Shown piece by piece: positions 24,881 to 33,957 of a stretch of DNA of 64,000 bases. How positions within the stretch are numbered: the first letter of the stretch is position 1; each line of letters starts with the position of its first letter. A program made the position numbers and the translations under genes. Source of the DNA: Pseudomonas sp. PA27(2017) (GTDB lineage Bacteria > Pseudomonadota > Gammaproteobacteria > Pseudomonadales > Pseudomonadaceae); assembly GCF_001945445.1 (NCBI RefSeq), contig NZ_MSXW01000061.1, forward strand, positions 272-64,271, given 5' to 3'. The notes beneath the pieces were generated by a model. The model saw nothing but the letters and a program-made list of their open reading frames with translations, was not told where the DNA came from and searched no databases.

Positions 24881-25107
24881 CGAGGTCTCTCCAACAAGTG
24901 AACGTGGCGCGACCTTACCCATTTTGCTGCCCGCGTGAAAGCAGGGCAGGGCGATAGCGCACCGCTATGCGAGGGATTGGCAAAGCGCATTTCCATGGGC
25001 CGGGCCGCGCGGTCTAGTCTGCTCGCGTCCCTTGTTCAGCCGCCGATGTTCGACCGCTTGCGGCCGATGGCGGCTTTTTTGCAGCGATGCGCTGTGAGGA
25101 GTCTCTG

Positions 25108-26055
25108 ATGTCGAGTAACCGACACGCCCGCGTGATCATTCTCGGTTCCGGCCCTGCGGGCTACAGTGCGGCGGTTTACGCCGCCCGTGCCAATCTGAAA
25201 CCCCTGCTGATCACCGGCCTGCAGGCCGGCGGGCAACTGACCACCACCACCGAAGTGGACAACTGGCCTGGCGATGCCCATGGCCTGACCGGCCCCGAGC
25301 TCATGCAGCGCATGCAGGCTCACGCCGAGCGCTTCGAGACGGAGATCGTCTTCGACCATATCCAGGCCGTGGATCTCGCGGCGCGGCCCTTCACTCTGGT
25401 GGGTGACAGCATTTCCTACACCTGCGATGCGCTGATCATCGCCACGGGCGCCAGCGCGCGCTATCTCGGCTTGCCCAGCGAAACGGCGTTGATGGGCAAG
25501 GGCGTCTCGGCGTGCGCCACCTGTGACGGCTTCTTCTACCGCAACCGTGAAGTCGCGGTGGTGGGCGGCGGCAACACCGCCGTAGAGGAAGCGTTGTACC
25601 TGGCAAACATCGCCAGCCGGGTCACGCTGATCCACCGCCGCGGCGCCTTTCGCGCCGAGAAGATCCTGCAGAACAAGCTACAGGCCCGGGTAGCCGAAGG
25701 GCGCATCGTGCTGGCCCTGAATGCCGAGGTGGACGAAGTGCTGGGCGACGCCTCGTGCGTAACCGGCGTGCGGATCCGCGAGCATGACGGCGCAACCCGC
25801 GACCTGGCCGTGGACGGCCTGTTCGTGGCCATCGGGCACACGCCCAATACGGCGTTGTTCGAAGGGCAGCTGGCGCTCAGAGACGGCTACCTGCAGACCA
25901 ATGGCGGGCGCGACGGCAATGCCACGGCGACTAGCGTGGCGGGTGTATTCGCCGCAGGTGACGTGGCTGACAGCGTCTATCGCCAGGCGATCACCTCGGC
26001 TGGTGCCGGCTGCATGGCGGCGCTGGATGTGGAGCGCTTCCTCGACGGGCTGTGA
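25108..26055 (+). CDS. trxB: Thioredoxin-disulfide reductase
   Basis: 315 aa FAD/NADPH flavoprotein that reduces thioredoxin. FAD-binding ILGSGPAGYSAAVYAARANL at the N-terminus, redox-active ACATCDGFFYRN near residues 134-143, NADPH-binding VVGGGNTAVEEALYLA near 152 and the second FAD motif GVFAAGDVADSVYRQAITSAGAGCMAALD near 282. GAGGAG lies 6 nt before the ATG at 25108, which I prefer to the ATG at 25087. It ends at a bidirectional terminator facing the PA3496-type gene. P. aeruginosa has a homologous second trxB beside the same cysZ-type gene, as I recall. Confidence 0.95.
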   Translation: MSSNRHARVIILGSGPAGYSAAVYAARANLKPLLITGLQAGGQLTTTTEVDNWPGDAHGLTGPELMQRMQAHAERFETEIVFDHIQAVDLAARPFTLVGDSISYTCDALIIATGASARYLGLPSETALMGKGVSACATCDGFFYRNREVAVVGGGNTAVEEALYLANIASRVTLIHRRGAFRAEKILQNKLQARVAEGRIVLALNAEVDEVLGDASCVTGVRIREHDGATRDLAVDGLFVAIGHTPNTALFEGQLALRDGYLQTNGGRDGNATATSVAGVFAAGDVADSVYRQAITSAGAGCMAALDVERFLDGL

Positions 26056-26080
26056 GCGTCGAATGCCAGGCCTGAAACGC

Positions 26081-26112
26081 AAAATGCCCGTATCCATGGA
26101 TACGGGCATTTT
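26081..26112. terminator. Bidirectional terminator between trxB and the PA3496-type gene
   Basis: A perfect 32-bp palindrome, AAAATGCCCGTATCC (26081-26095) with its complement ending in TTTT at 26112. A-run on one side and T-run on the other let it stop transcription from both directions. Confidence 0.92.
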
Positions 26113-26136
26113 CATTGGGCTTGGCCGATGCGCCGG

Positions 26137-26316
26137 CTACAGGTCGAAATCGTATTCGGCCAATTGCTTGTGCAGGCGTCGCTCCTCGAGGAAGTTGTCG
26201 ATGATGCGCCGCTTGGTGAGATTGGTCTTCGCCACTTCCACGGGTGCTTCGCTGCTGTCTGTTTCTTCGCTGACGAAATCGTCGTCCAGTTCCAGGTCTT
26301 CTTTGCCGTTGCTCAT
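26137..26316 (-). CDS. PA3496-family small protein (putative envelope integrity)
   Basis: 59 aa acidic small protein ending in RRIIDNFLEERRLHKQLAEYDFDL, a C-terminal block I recognise from the PA3496 family found beside nth in Pseudomonas. The N-terminal half is acidic and probably disordered (KEDLELDDDFVSEETDSSEAP). GGAG stands 8 nt before ATG 26316; the GTG three codons upstream is less likely. The function is not established; the family name refers to an envelope phenotype reported for a homologue. It lies 107 bp downstream of nth on the same strand. Confidence 0.8.
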   Translation of the reverse strand: MSNGKEDLELDDDFVSEETDSSEAPVEVAKTNLTKRRIIDNFLEERRLHKQLAEYDFDL

Positions 26317-26423
26317 GCGCTTCACTCCCGGCTACAGGGGCCATTTGCCGACCTTATAAGGGCAAACGTGAAGCGAGTAAAAAAGATTTTTTCAATCAGC
26401 TGATATCAGAAACCTATCAAGCA

Positions 26424-27062
26424 TCAATCGTCCGAGGTCTTTTGCTTGTATTCGCACAGGTCTTCGATTCGGCAACTGCCGCAGCGCGGCTTGCGGGCCT
26501 GGCATACGTAGCGTCCATGCAGGATCAGCCAATGGTGCGCGTCCAGCAGAAAATCCTTGGGTACGAACTTGAGCAGCTTCTTCTCGACTTCCACCACGTT
26601 CTTGCCTGGCGCGATGCCGGTGCGGTTGCTGACCCGGAAGATATGCGTATCCACGGCCATGGCCAACTGGCGAAAGGCGGTGTTGAGCACCACGTTGGCA
26701 GTCTTGCGACCCACGCCTGGCAGCGCCTCGAGCGCCTCGCGGGTTTCCGGCACCTGGCTGCCGTGTTGCTCGACGAGAATGCGGCAGGTTTCGATGACGT
26801 TTTTGGCCTTGCTGTTGTACAGGCCGATGGTCTTGATGTATTCGCTCAGGCCGTCGACCCCCAGGGCGAAGATCGCTTCGGGCGTGTTGGCCACTGGATA
26901 GAGCTTGGCGGTGGCCTTGTTGACACCTACGTCGGTGGCCTGGGCGGAGAGAATCACCGCGATCAGCAGTTCGAAGGGCGTGCTGTAGGCCAGCTCGGTC
27001 TTGGGCTCGGGGTTGTCTTCGTGCAGGCGGCGGAAGATTTCAAGGCGTTTGGCGGCGTTCAT
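26424..27062 (-). CDS. nth: Endonuclease III
   Basis: 212 aa DNA glycosylase and AP lyase for oxidised pyrimidines. The helix-hairpin-helix LEALPGVGRKTANVVL carries the catalytic Lys (about 121), and the catalytic Asp is in MAVDTHIFRVSNR (about 139). The C-terminal [4Fe-4S] cluster ligands are C-x6-C-x2-C-x5-C in CQARKPRCGSCRIEDLC. It is 28 bp downstream of the rsxB-like gene, the usual partner of nth in gamma-proteobacteria. Confidence 0.95.
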   Translation of the reverse strand: MNAAKRLEIFRRLHEDNPEPKTELAYSTPFELLIAVILSAQATDVGVNKATAKLYPVANTPEAIFALGVDGLSEYIKTIGLYNSKAKNVIETCRILVEQHGSQVPETREALEALPGVGRKTANVVLNTAFRQLAMAVDTHIFRVSNRTGIAPGKNVVEVEKKLLKFVPKDFLLDAHHWLILHGRYVCQARKPRCGSCRIEDLCEYKQKTSDD

Positions 27063-27090
27063 GGTCGGGCATCAGGTCTGTCGTGGCGCT

Positions 27091-28215
27091 CTAGCTGGCG
27101 CTGGTGTACGCCTGCAGACGGCTTTCGGCCGCTGCAAGGCGCTCTTGGGCATCGCGTATCTTGGCAGCGTCATCGGGGGCGCTGCGTTGCAACTTGCCGA
27201 GCTCGGCGCGAGCGTAGGCCAGGTCGGTCTTCAACTGGCGCATGTGCGCGCTGAGCCCGGCCTTGTCGACCAGCGTGCGAGTGGGCGCTGGCTTGCCGCA
27301 GTGCGCTTCTGCCAGGTGCAGAGCCTCTTGGGCAGCGACATAGGCGCTGCGCAGCGGCGCCAGGGCCTGCTCGTCCAAGCCTCGGCGTTCACCCGCCTTG
27401 AGGGCCATGCGGTGGCTGGCCAGGTCGATCTTGGCCTGTTTGAGCGCCTGCTCACCTGGGCTGGGCGCGTTTTGTGCGGGCGTCGCCTGCAGCTCGGCAA
27501 GGCGCTGTTGATCGCGCTCGGCCGCCTGTTGCAGGGCCGTGAGTTGCTGGCGCTGCTCATCATTGGGCGAGTCGCCATAAGCCTTCAGAGTTTTCTGCCA
27601 TTGAGCGCGGCTCATGGCGGCATCGATCTTCGCCTGCTTCAGAGAGGAGGCGGCAGCAGGCTGCTGGGGCGCGGCGGCGGGCATTTCCGCCTGTGCAGGG
27701 CGTACCGGACGAGCTGCGCGGCGCCGGGCATCGTTGCGTGCCAGGCGGGCCTGGCGATGCTGGTGGCGGGTGCGGAATTGCTCGGCACGGGCGCGTTGCA
27801 CCTCGGCTTCGGCTGGCATCAGGGTGATCAGGTCGATGCAGTCCACCGGACAGGGGGCGATGCACAGCTCGCAGCCCGTGCATTCGTCGCCGATCACCGT
27901 GTGCATAAGCTTGGCGGCGCCGACGATCGCATCTACCGGGCAGGCCTGGATGCATTTGGTGCAGCCGATGCACTCGGCCTCGCGGATAACCGCCACCTGG
28001 GCGGGCGTGGCAGGCAGTGCCAGCGGCAGTTCGGGTACCTGAAGCAGCTCTGCCAGGGCATGGATGGTCGCAGTGCCACCGGGTGGGCATTTGTTGATCG
28101 CTTCACCGGCGGCGATGCCTTCGGCGTAGGGCAGGCAACCCGGATGGCCGCACTTGCCGCATTGCGTCTGCGGCAGCAGGGCGTCGATGGCCGCGATACG
28201 CAGCGCATTGCTCAT
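27091..28215 (-). CDS. Orphan RsxB/RnfB-type ferredoxin with long helical tail
   Basis: 374 aa. Residues 19-43 hold the RnfB [4Fe-4S] domain (C19, C22, C27, C43) and two ferredoxin clusters follow (C82/85/88/92 and C112/115/118/122). RnfB normally has an N-terminal membrane anchor; here the protein starts only 18 residues before the first Cys, with no hydrophobic segment. Residues 131-374 are a charged Ala/Gln/Glu/Arg-rich helical region with two copies of LKQAKID..A. A typical RnfB is about 190 aa. None of rnfA, C, D, G, E is present; the next gene upstream is a DUF4349 lipoprotein. The ATG at 28215 matches the family start. It may pass electrons to an unknown partner, perhaps SoxR or Nth. 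Confidence 0.88.
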   Translation of the reverse strand: MSNALRIAAIDALLPQTQCGKCGHPGCLPYAEGIAAGEAINKCPPGGTATIHALAELLQVPELPLALPATPAQVAVIREAECIGCTKCIQACPVDAIVGAAKLMHTVIGDECTGCELCIAPCPVDCIDLITLMPAEAEVQRARAEQFRTRHQHRQARLARNDARRRAARPVRPAQAEMPAAAPQQPAAASSLKQAKIDAAMSRAQWQKTLKAYGDSPNDEQRQQLTALQQAAERDQQRLAELQATPAQNAPSPGEQALKQAKIDLASHRMALKAGERRGLDEQALAPLRSAYVAAQEALHLAEAHCGKPAPTRTLVDKAGLSAHMRQLKTDLAYARAELGKLQRSAPDDAAKIRDAQERLAAAESRLQAYTSAS

Positions 28216-28377
28216 GGGTGCACCAAGGCGCGCTGGCAGGGGCACGGCCCATGACGGAGCAGACAGGTGAGGTGGCGAGAGTCGATCATCGGTGTTGCTG
28301 GTCTGGCTAAAGCGTGAGCCGGGCATTATCCGGCATGCGCAGCGCCCGGTACAGGGTAATGCCGCCCAGGCGTGGGT

Positions 28378-29172
28378 TCAGGCGCCGTGGCGCACCCGGC
28401 TGGCCTTGCGCCATAGCCAGCGGACCAGCAGGGCGAGCGGGAACAGGATGATGACGAAGGGAATACCGTAGCCGAGCAGCCTGATGGCTTCGGTGGCACC
28501 CTCGGTGGCGTTGTCGAGCATGCCGCTGGCGGCGGCCCCGATGCGCGCCAGGCGCCCTATCGGTTCACCGTCGGTGTTGAAGCTCAGGGTCAGCAAGTTG
28601 GTGGTCAGGCGGCGTTGTTGCTGCGCCGACTGCTGGGCGTTGCCGGCCAATTGCACTTCCACCTCGGCCAGCTCGCGGGCCAGGGCGAGCATGTCGCTAA
28701 CGCTCAGGTCGGTGCGGGCCTGGTACTGCAGCAGCGTCTTGCGTTGACGCTCCAGGCGTTGGCGTTGCTGCTCGGTATCGCTGACCGCCTGGGCGAGGTC
28801 TTCGGCGCGCGTATGCCGACTTTGCAACTCGCCGCCGTCGCCGGCAAAGCCGACCATGGGCTCGACACCGGCTGGCGCGATGCGCACGGTGATGCTGGCG
28901 GCCTGGTAGGCGCCCTGGTTCTGCTCGATGGCGAGCAGATCACACTGACCGAAACGCTGGCTGCTGCACGCCTCGCGCACGGCGGCCAGGCGCGGCTCGA
29001 CCTGCTGGACTGGCAGGCGAATGCCGACGCTGTGTTCGTAAGCGAGAAAGGCGCCCTGCTGAGCTGTTTCGCCGAGCAGCGCAGCACCGGCCGGTGGCCG
29101 ACCGTCACCGGAAGGTGAGCAGCCGGTCAGGGCCAGAGCAGTGGCGAGAATCCAGGGCTTGAGGGTCAGCAT
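28378..29172 (-). CDS. DUF4349 lipoprotein
   Basis: 264 aa. Lipobox ALTGC (Cys18) at the N-terminus. The middle is a coiled coil (about 115-190; LAQAVSDTEQQRQRLERQRKTLLQYQART), and a C-terminal membrane span (GYGIPFVIILFPLALLVRWLW) is followed by basic residues, the standard DUF4349 layout. The family function is unknown. It lies 16 bp after metG on the same strand and 162 bp before the rsxB-like gene. Confidence 0.85.
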   Translation of the reverse strand: MLTLKPWILATALALTGCSPSGDGRPPAGAALLGETAQQGAFLAYEHSVGIRLPVQQVEPRLAAVREACSSQRFGQCDLLAIEQNQGAYQAASITVRIAPAGVEPMVGFAGDGGELQSRHTRAEDLAQAVSDTEQQRQRLERQRKTLLQYQARTDLSVSDMLALARELAEVEVQLAGNAQQSAQQQRRLTTNLLTLSFNTDGEPIGRLARIGAAASGMLDNATEGATEAIRLLGYGIPFVIILFPLALLVRWLWRKASRVRHGA

Positions 29173-29188
29173 CCTTGCTCCGAGTAGG

Positions 29189-31222
29189 TTACTTGACCCG
29201 CTGGCCCGGCTTCGCGCCGCTGTCCGGGCTGAGCAGGTAGATTTCCTCGCCGCCGGGGCCGGCAGCCAGCACCATGCCTTCGGAGACGCCGAACTTCATC
29301 TTGCGCGCGGCCAGGTTGGCCACGTACAGGGTCAGGCGGCCCTCGAGCTTGCTCGGGTCCGGGTAGGCGCTCTTGATGCCGCTGAACACGTTGCGTTTCT
29401 CGTCGCCGATATCCAGGGTCAGGCGCAGCAGCTTGTCAGCGCCTTCGACGAACTCGCATTTCTCGATAAGCGCGATACGCAGGTCGACGGCGGCAAAGGC
29501 GTCGAAGGTGATTTCAGCGGCCAGCGGGTCCTTCTTCAGTTCGCCGTTGCCAGAGGGCGCCTCGGCGGCTGCCAGGTCTTCCTTGGACGCTTCGACCATG
29601 GCCTCGACCTTGGCCGGCTCGATGCGTGCGAGCAGTGGGGTGAAGGGGTTGAGCTGGTGATTGGCCAGTGGCGTGGCCAGGTCAGCCCAGGTCAGCGGTG
29701 CGACATTGAGGAACGCTTCGGCATCGCGCGCCAGGTTGGGCAGCACCGGCTTGAGGAAGATCACCAGCTGGCGGAACAGGTTGACGCCCAGGGCGCAGAT
29801 CGCCTGCACTTCATCGGCCTTGCCTTCCTGCTTGGCCAGCGACCAGGGCGCCTTGTCGGCGATCCAGGCGTTGGCGCGGTCGGCCAGGGCCATGATCTCG
29901 CGCATGGCGCGGGCGAAGTCACGGCTCTCGTAGGCTTCGGCGATGCCTGGCGCGGCGCTCTGGAAAGCGTTCCACAGCTCCGGCTCAGGGTTGGCAGCGA
30001 CCAGCAGGCCAGCGTTGCCCTTGTGGATGAAGCCGGCACAACGGCTGGCGATATTGACCACCTTGCCGACCAGATCGGAGTTAACCTTCTGGATGAAGTC
30101 CTCGAGGTTCAGGTCCAGGTCATCGACGCCGCGGCCCAGCTTGGCGGCGTAGTAGTAACGCAGGTATTCGGGGTTCAGATGATCCAGGTAGGTGCGCGCC
30201 TTGATGAAGGTGCCGCGCGACTTGGACATCTTCTGGCCGTTGACCGTCAGGTAGCCGTGCACGTTGATGGCGGTCGGCTTACGGTAGCCGGCACCTTCGA
30301 GCATGGCCGGCCAGAACAGGGCGTGGAAGTTGACGATGTCCTTGCCGATGAAGTGATAAACCTCGGCGCTCGAGTCCTTGTTCCAGAACGCGTCGAAGTC
30401 CAGTTCCGGGCGGCGCGCACAGAGGTTCTTGAAGCTGGCCATGTAGCCGATCGGCGCATCCAGCCAGACGTAGAAATACTTGCCCGGCTCGTCGGGAATC
30501 TCGAAGCCGAAGTAGGGTGCATCACGGCTGATGTCCCACTCGTGCAGGCCGCCGTCCAGCCATTCGGCGAGCTTGTTGGCCACCGACTCCTGCAGGGTGC
30601 CGCTACGCGTCCACTGCTGAAGCATTTCCTGGAACTGCGGCAGCTTGAAGAAGAAGTGCTTGGAGTCCTTCAGTACCGGTACCGCGCCGGAGATCGCCGA
30701 ACGCGGATCTTTCAGTTCGGTGGGCTCGTAGGTGGCGCCGCATTTCTCGCAGTTGTCGCCGTACTGGTCCGGCGTCGCGCATTTCGGGCAGGTGCCCTTG
30801 ATGAAACGGTCGGCCAGGAACATGCCCTTTTCCGGATCGAAATATTGGGTCACCGAACGCGTGGCGATGTGGCCATTGTCGCGCAGCGCCTTGTAGATCG
30901 ACTCCGACAGCTCGCGGTTTTCCGGCGAGTGGGTGGAATGGAAATTGTCGAAGTCCACCAGGAAATCGGCGAAATCGCTGCTGTGCTCGGCCTTGACGCC
31001 GTCGATCAGCTGCTCAGGGGTGATGCCTTCCTTTTCCGCACGCAGCATGATCGCCGAGCCATGGGCGTCGTCGGCGCACACGTAGATGGCCTGATTGCCG
31101 CGCAGCTTCTGAAACCGCACCCACATGTCGGTCTGGATGTACTCGAGCATATGGCCAAGGTGGATCGAACCGTTGGCATAGGGAAGGGCGCTGGTAACGA
31201 GAATCTGGCGAGCTTGGGACAT
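29189..31222 (-). CDS. metG: Methionyl-tRNA synthetase
   Basis: 677 aa, the long MetRS form. The HIGH motif is HLGH near residue 22, the KMSKS loop is KMSKSRGTF near residue 335, and the zinc knuckle has two CxxC pairs in CPKCATPDQYGDNCEKC (about 145-161). The C-terminal 100 residues are an EMAPII-type tRNA-binding domain (DLRIALIEKCEFVEGADKLLRLTLDIG). The frame extends to 31363, but MSQARQILVTSALPYANG at 31222 is the genuine start. Divergent from the OmpA lipoprotein gene at 31375. Confidence 0.96.
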   Translation of the reverse strand: MSQARQILVTSALPYANGSIHLGHMLEYIQTDMWVRFQKLRGNQAIYVCADDAHGSAIMLRAEKEGITPEQLIDGVKAEHSSDFADFLVDFDNFHSTHSPENRELSESIYKALRDNGHIATRSVTQYFDPEKGMFLADRFIKGTCPKCATPDQYGDNCEKCGATYEPTELKDPRSAISGAVPVLKDSKHFFFKLPQFQEMLQQWTRSGTLQESVANKLAEWLDGGLHEWDISRDAPYFGFEIPDEPGKYFYVWLDAPIGYMASFKNLCARRPELDFDAFWNKDSSAEVYHFIGKDIVNFHALFWPAMLEGAGYRKPTAINVHGYLTVNGQKMSKSRGTFIKARTYLDHLNPEYLRYYYAAKLGRGVDDLDLNLEDFIQKVNSDLVGKVVNIASRCAGFIHKGNAGLLVAANPEPELWNAFQSAAPGIAEAYESRDFARAMREIMALADRANAWIADKAPWSLAKQEGKADEVQAICALGVNLFRQLVIFLKPVLPNLARDAEAFLNVAPLTWADLATPLANHQLNPFTPLLARIEPAKVEAMVEASKEDLAAAEAPSGNGELKKDPLAAEITFDAFAAVDLRIALIEKCEFVEGADKLLRLTLDIGDEKRNVFSGIKSAYPDPSKLEGRLTLYVANLAARKMKFGVSEGMVLAAGPGGEEIYLLSPDSGAKPGQRVK

Positions 31223-31374
31223 TGTCAGGCGGTCATCGGTTGGCGGGTGGTCGGTCACTATAAAGTAAGCGGGCGCGTTCCGGCCAGCGGGCAAATTTGC
31301 TGGATATCGGCTTGAATTTAGCGGGGCGAGCGGGTTCCAACTATTACCTTCCGCTCCCAGCAAGGAGATGAACC

Positions 31375-32067
31375 ATGCCTGCAGTTTTACGTCCGCTCGC
31401 CTGTGCCACCGCGTTGGCCCTTCTGGTGGGCTGTGCTTCGAACAACCCTTACGACAACGTTGGTGGCGGTGCTGCCAGCGGTGGCGGCCACCGCACCGCG
31501 ACCTATGGCGGCCTGGCAGCCCTGGCCGGTGCGGCGGTTGGTGCGGCGATCAATCATGATGATCGCGGCAAGGGCGCCGCCATCGGTGCCGTGCTGGCCG
31601 GTGCGGCAGGTGCCGGCTACGGTTACTACGCCGATCGCCAGGAAGCCGAGCTGCGCCGCAGCATGGAAGGCACCGGCGTGGAAGTGCAGCGCCAGGGCGA
31701 CGACATCAAGCTGATCATGCCGGGCAACATCACCTTCGCCACCGACTCGGCCGACATCGCCCCGAGTTTCTACGCGCCGCTGAACAACCTGGCCACATCG
31801 TTCAAGCAGTTCCAGAACAACAGCATCGAGATCGTCGGCTACACCGATAGCACCGGTTCGCGTCAACACAACATGGCGCTTTCCCAGCGCCGTGCGCAGA
31901 GCGTGACCAGTTACCTCACCGCCCAGGGCATCGACGGCTCGCGCCTGTCCAGCCGCGGCGCCGGCCCGGATCAACCGATCGCCGACAACGCCAGCGCCGA
32001 AGGGCGTGCGCAGAACCGCCGCGTCGAAGTGAACCTCAAGCCGCTGCCGGGTCAGCCCGTGCAGTGA
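31375..32067 (+). CDS. OmpA-family lipoprotein with glycine zipper, second copy
   Basis: 230 aa. Lipobox LLVGC gives Cys20. A glycine-zipper segment (GGLAALAGAAVGAA and GAAIGAVLAGAAGAGYGYY) is followed by an OmpA/Pal domain with YTDSTGSRQHNMALSQRRAQSV and EGRAQNRRVEVNL. The domain order and many phrases (YADRQEAELR, LIMPGNITFA, SADI) are shared with the product at 14845, so the two are paralogues. It should bridge outer membrane and peptidoglycan. AAGGAG precedes the ATG. It is divergent from metG and followed by apbC. Confidence 0.92.
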   Translation: MPAVLRPLACATALALLVGCASNNPYDNVGGGAASGGGHRTATYGGLAALAGAAVGAAINHDDRGKGAAIGAVLAGAAGAGYGYYADRQEAELRRSMEGTGVEVQRQGDDIKLIMPGNITFATDSADIAPSFYAPLNNLATSFKQFQNNSIEIVGYTDSTGSRQHNMALSQRRAQSVTSYLTAQGIDGSRLSSRGAGPDQPIADNASAEGRAQNRRVEVNLKPLPGQPVQ

Positions 32068-32161
32068 CCCTCGCAGGCTGGTGGCCTGCCGGTCGCCAGC
32101 CTGCATCGACCGTGCGGCTCGGGTAGGATAGGCGTCTTTTCTGCCATCTCCGGAGCCAAGC

Positions 32162-33256
32162 ATGAGCGCTGATATCCGCGCTGCGGTCGAAGCCGTATTG
32201 CGTCAGTATACCGACCCCCATCTCGACCAGGATCCGCTCAGCGCCGGCTGCGTGCGTGGGATCGACGTGCAGGACGGGCAGGTCAGCGTGCAGCTCGAAC
32301 TGGGTTACGCCGCAGCGCAGTTCAAGCAGGGCTGGGCGCAGATGCTGCAGTTGGCCATCGAGAACATCGAAGGCGTGCGCAGTGCTCGCGTCGAGGTTGA
32401 CTGCGTGATCGCCGCCCACAAGGCGCAGGCCCAGGTGCCGGCGCTGGCCAACGTCAAGAACGTGATCGCCGTGGCATCCGGCAAGGGTGGCGTGGGCAAG
32501 TCCACCACCGCGGCCAACCTGGCGTTGGCACTGGCCCGTGAGGGCGCGCGGGTGGGCATTCTCGATGCCGATATCTACGGGCCCAGCCAGGGCATCATGT
32601 TCGGTATCGCCGAAGGCACGCGCCCCCAGGTGCGCGAGCAGAAATGGTTCGTGCCGCTGGAAGCCCATGGCGTACAGGTGATGTCGATGGCCTTCCTGAC
32701 TGACGACAATACCCCGGTGGTGTGGCGCGGCCCGATGGTTTCCGGGGCGCTGATCCAGTTGGTCACCCAGACGGCCTGGAATGATCTCGATTACCTGATC
32801 ATCGACATGCCGCCGGGTACCGGTGACATTCACCTGACCCTGGCCCAGAAGGTGCCGGTGGCGGGCGCAGTGATCGTCACCACGCCGCAGGACTTGGCGC
32901 TGCTCGATGCCAGAAAGGGCGTGGAGATGTTCCGCAAGGTGAACATTCCCGTGCTCGGTGTGGTGGAGAACATGGCCGTGCACATCTGCTCGAACTGCGG
33001 CCATGCCGAGCACCTGTTCGGCGAGGGCGGTGGCGAGAAGCTGGCGGCGCAATTCGGTGTCGATCTGCTGGCCTCGATGCCCTTGTCGATGGCCATCCGC
33101 CTACAGGCCGATGGTGGAAGGCCGACCGCCATTGCCGACCCTGAAAGTCAGATCGCCATGCTCTACCAGCAGATCGCTCGCATGGTCGGTGCGCGCATCG
33201 CCACCAGCGCCAACAGCGCGCAAGGCATGCCGAACATCGTCATTGCCGACGACTGA
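32162..33256 (+). CDS. apbC: Iron-sulfur cluster carrier ApbC (Mrp)
   Basis: 364 aa P-loop ATPase that carries and transfers [4Fe-4S] clusters. The N-terminal MIP18/DUF59 domain (about 1-80) precedes the deviant Walker A SGKGGVGKSTTAANLAL near residue 105, the Walker B-like IIDMPPGTGDIHLTL near residue 218 and the cluster-binding CSNC near residue 277. GGAG lies 8 nt before the ATG. It neighbours metG, as in many gamma-proteobacteria, and ends at a terminator shared with the convergent cold-shock gene. Confidence 0.95.
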   Translation: MSADIRAAVEAVLRQYTDPHLDQDPLSAGCVRGIDVQDGQVSVQLELGYAAAQFKQGWAQMLQLAIENIEGVRSARVEVDCVIAAHKAQAQVPALANVKNVIAVASGKGGVGKSTTAANLALALAREGARVGILDADIYGPSQGIMFGIAEGTRPQVREQKWFVPLEAHGVQVMSMAFLTDDNTPVVWRGPMVSGALIQLVTQTAWNDLDYLIIDMPPGTGDIHLTLAQKVPVAGAVIVTTPQDLALLDARKGVEMFRKVNIPVLGVVENMAVHICSNCGHAEHLFGEGGGEKLAAQFGVDLLASMPLSMAIRLQADGGRPTAIADPESQIAMLYQQIARMVGARIATSANSAQGMPNIVIADD

Positions 33257-33378
33257 GGGTCATCGCAGGCGCGCCACGGTGCGCCTGCTGCATCAAATGC
33301 AGGCATAAAAAATTTCCGGGATAAATTTTTAACGGCGCTTGCGACGGCCCGAAGGGTATCTACCAGGGATGGCAGATA

Positions 33379-33408
33379 TAAAAAACCCCGCCTAGGCGGG
33401 GTTCTTTT
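33379..33408. terminator. Bidirectional terminator between apbC and the cold-shock gene
   Basis: AACCCCGCC-TA-GGCGGGGTT with A residues before it and TTCTTTT after it. It lies between two convergent stop codons. Confidence 0.9.
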
Positions 33409-33422
33409 GCAGAAAGCGCAGG

Positions 33423-33632
33423 TTAGATAACCTGAACTTCCTCAGCTTGCATGCCTTTCTGACCACGGGTGGCCACGAAGGAAACTTGCTGGCCTTCTTT
33501 CAGGCTCTTGAAGCCATCGCTCTGGATAGCTTTGAAGTGTACGAACAGGTCGTCACCGGATTGCGGGGTGATGAAGCCGTAGCCTTTTTCATCGTTGAAC
33601 CACTTAACGGTGCCAGTCTGACGATTGGACAT
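33423..33632 (-). CDS. Cold-shock domain protein (CspA family)
   Basis: 69 aa single-domain RNA/ssDNA chaperone. The RNA-binding RNP1 KGYGFI and RNP2 DLFVHF motifs are intact, and the start GTVKWFNDEKGYGFI is diagnostic. TAGGAGA precedes the ATG. Several csp paralogues exist per Pseudomonas genome; I cannot tell which this is, so no symbol is given. The long AT-containing region upstream (33633-33957) is consistent with the structured 5' leader usual for csp mRNAs. Confidence 0.93.
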   Translation of the reverse strand: MSNRQTGTVKWFNDEKGYGFITPQSGDDLFVHFKAIQSDGFKSLKEGQQVSFVATRGQKGMQAEEVQVI

Positions 33633-33957
33633 GTGATGTCTCCTAAGAACTAAATAATTAACAGCCCTGGATAGAACCAGGCCGGGACTGAGTGCAACGA
33701 GTACTAGGAGTCGGACGATGTTTGGATCGAAATCTAGGCATCATGTAGCGATTCGCGGTGACACATGCAGCACAGTGGATCACCATACCCGCTTTTTTCG
33801 CGAAGTGCGAATGGTCTGTCAGTCTTTCTGCGATTTACTTGCATCGGCGCCTGCGCAAGGGCGTCTCTGCGGGCCGTCGAGAGGCTTTGAACCCAGCTCT
33901 TCAGCCCGGTAAGATGCGTGCACTTTTCACCGTAAAGACCTTCAGGACGGCCCCGCC
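33633..33957. other. Divergent intergenic region: csp leader and dcd promoter
   Basis: 325 bp with no gene that I can support. On the minus strand it should hold the csp promoter and 5' leader, starting in or beyond the stretch around 33780-33800 where TATGGT and a short CGCGAAAAAAGCG dyad are visible. No repeat or riboswitch motif was recognised. A short plus-strand frame covers part of it but has no ribosome binding site. Confidence 0.5.
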
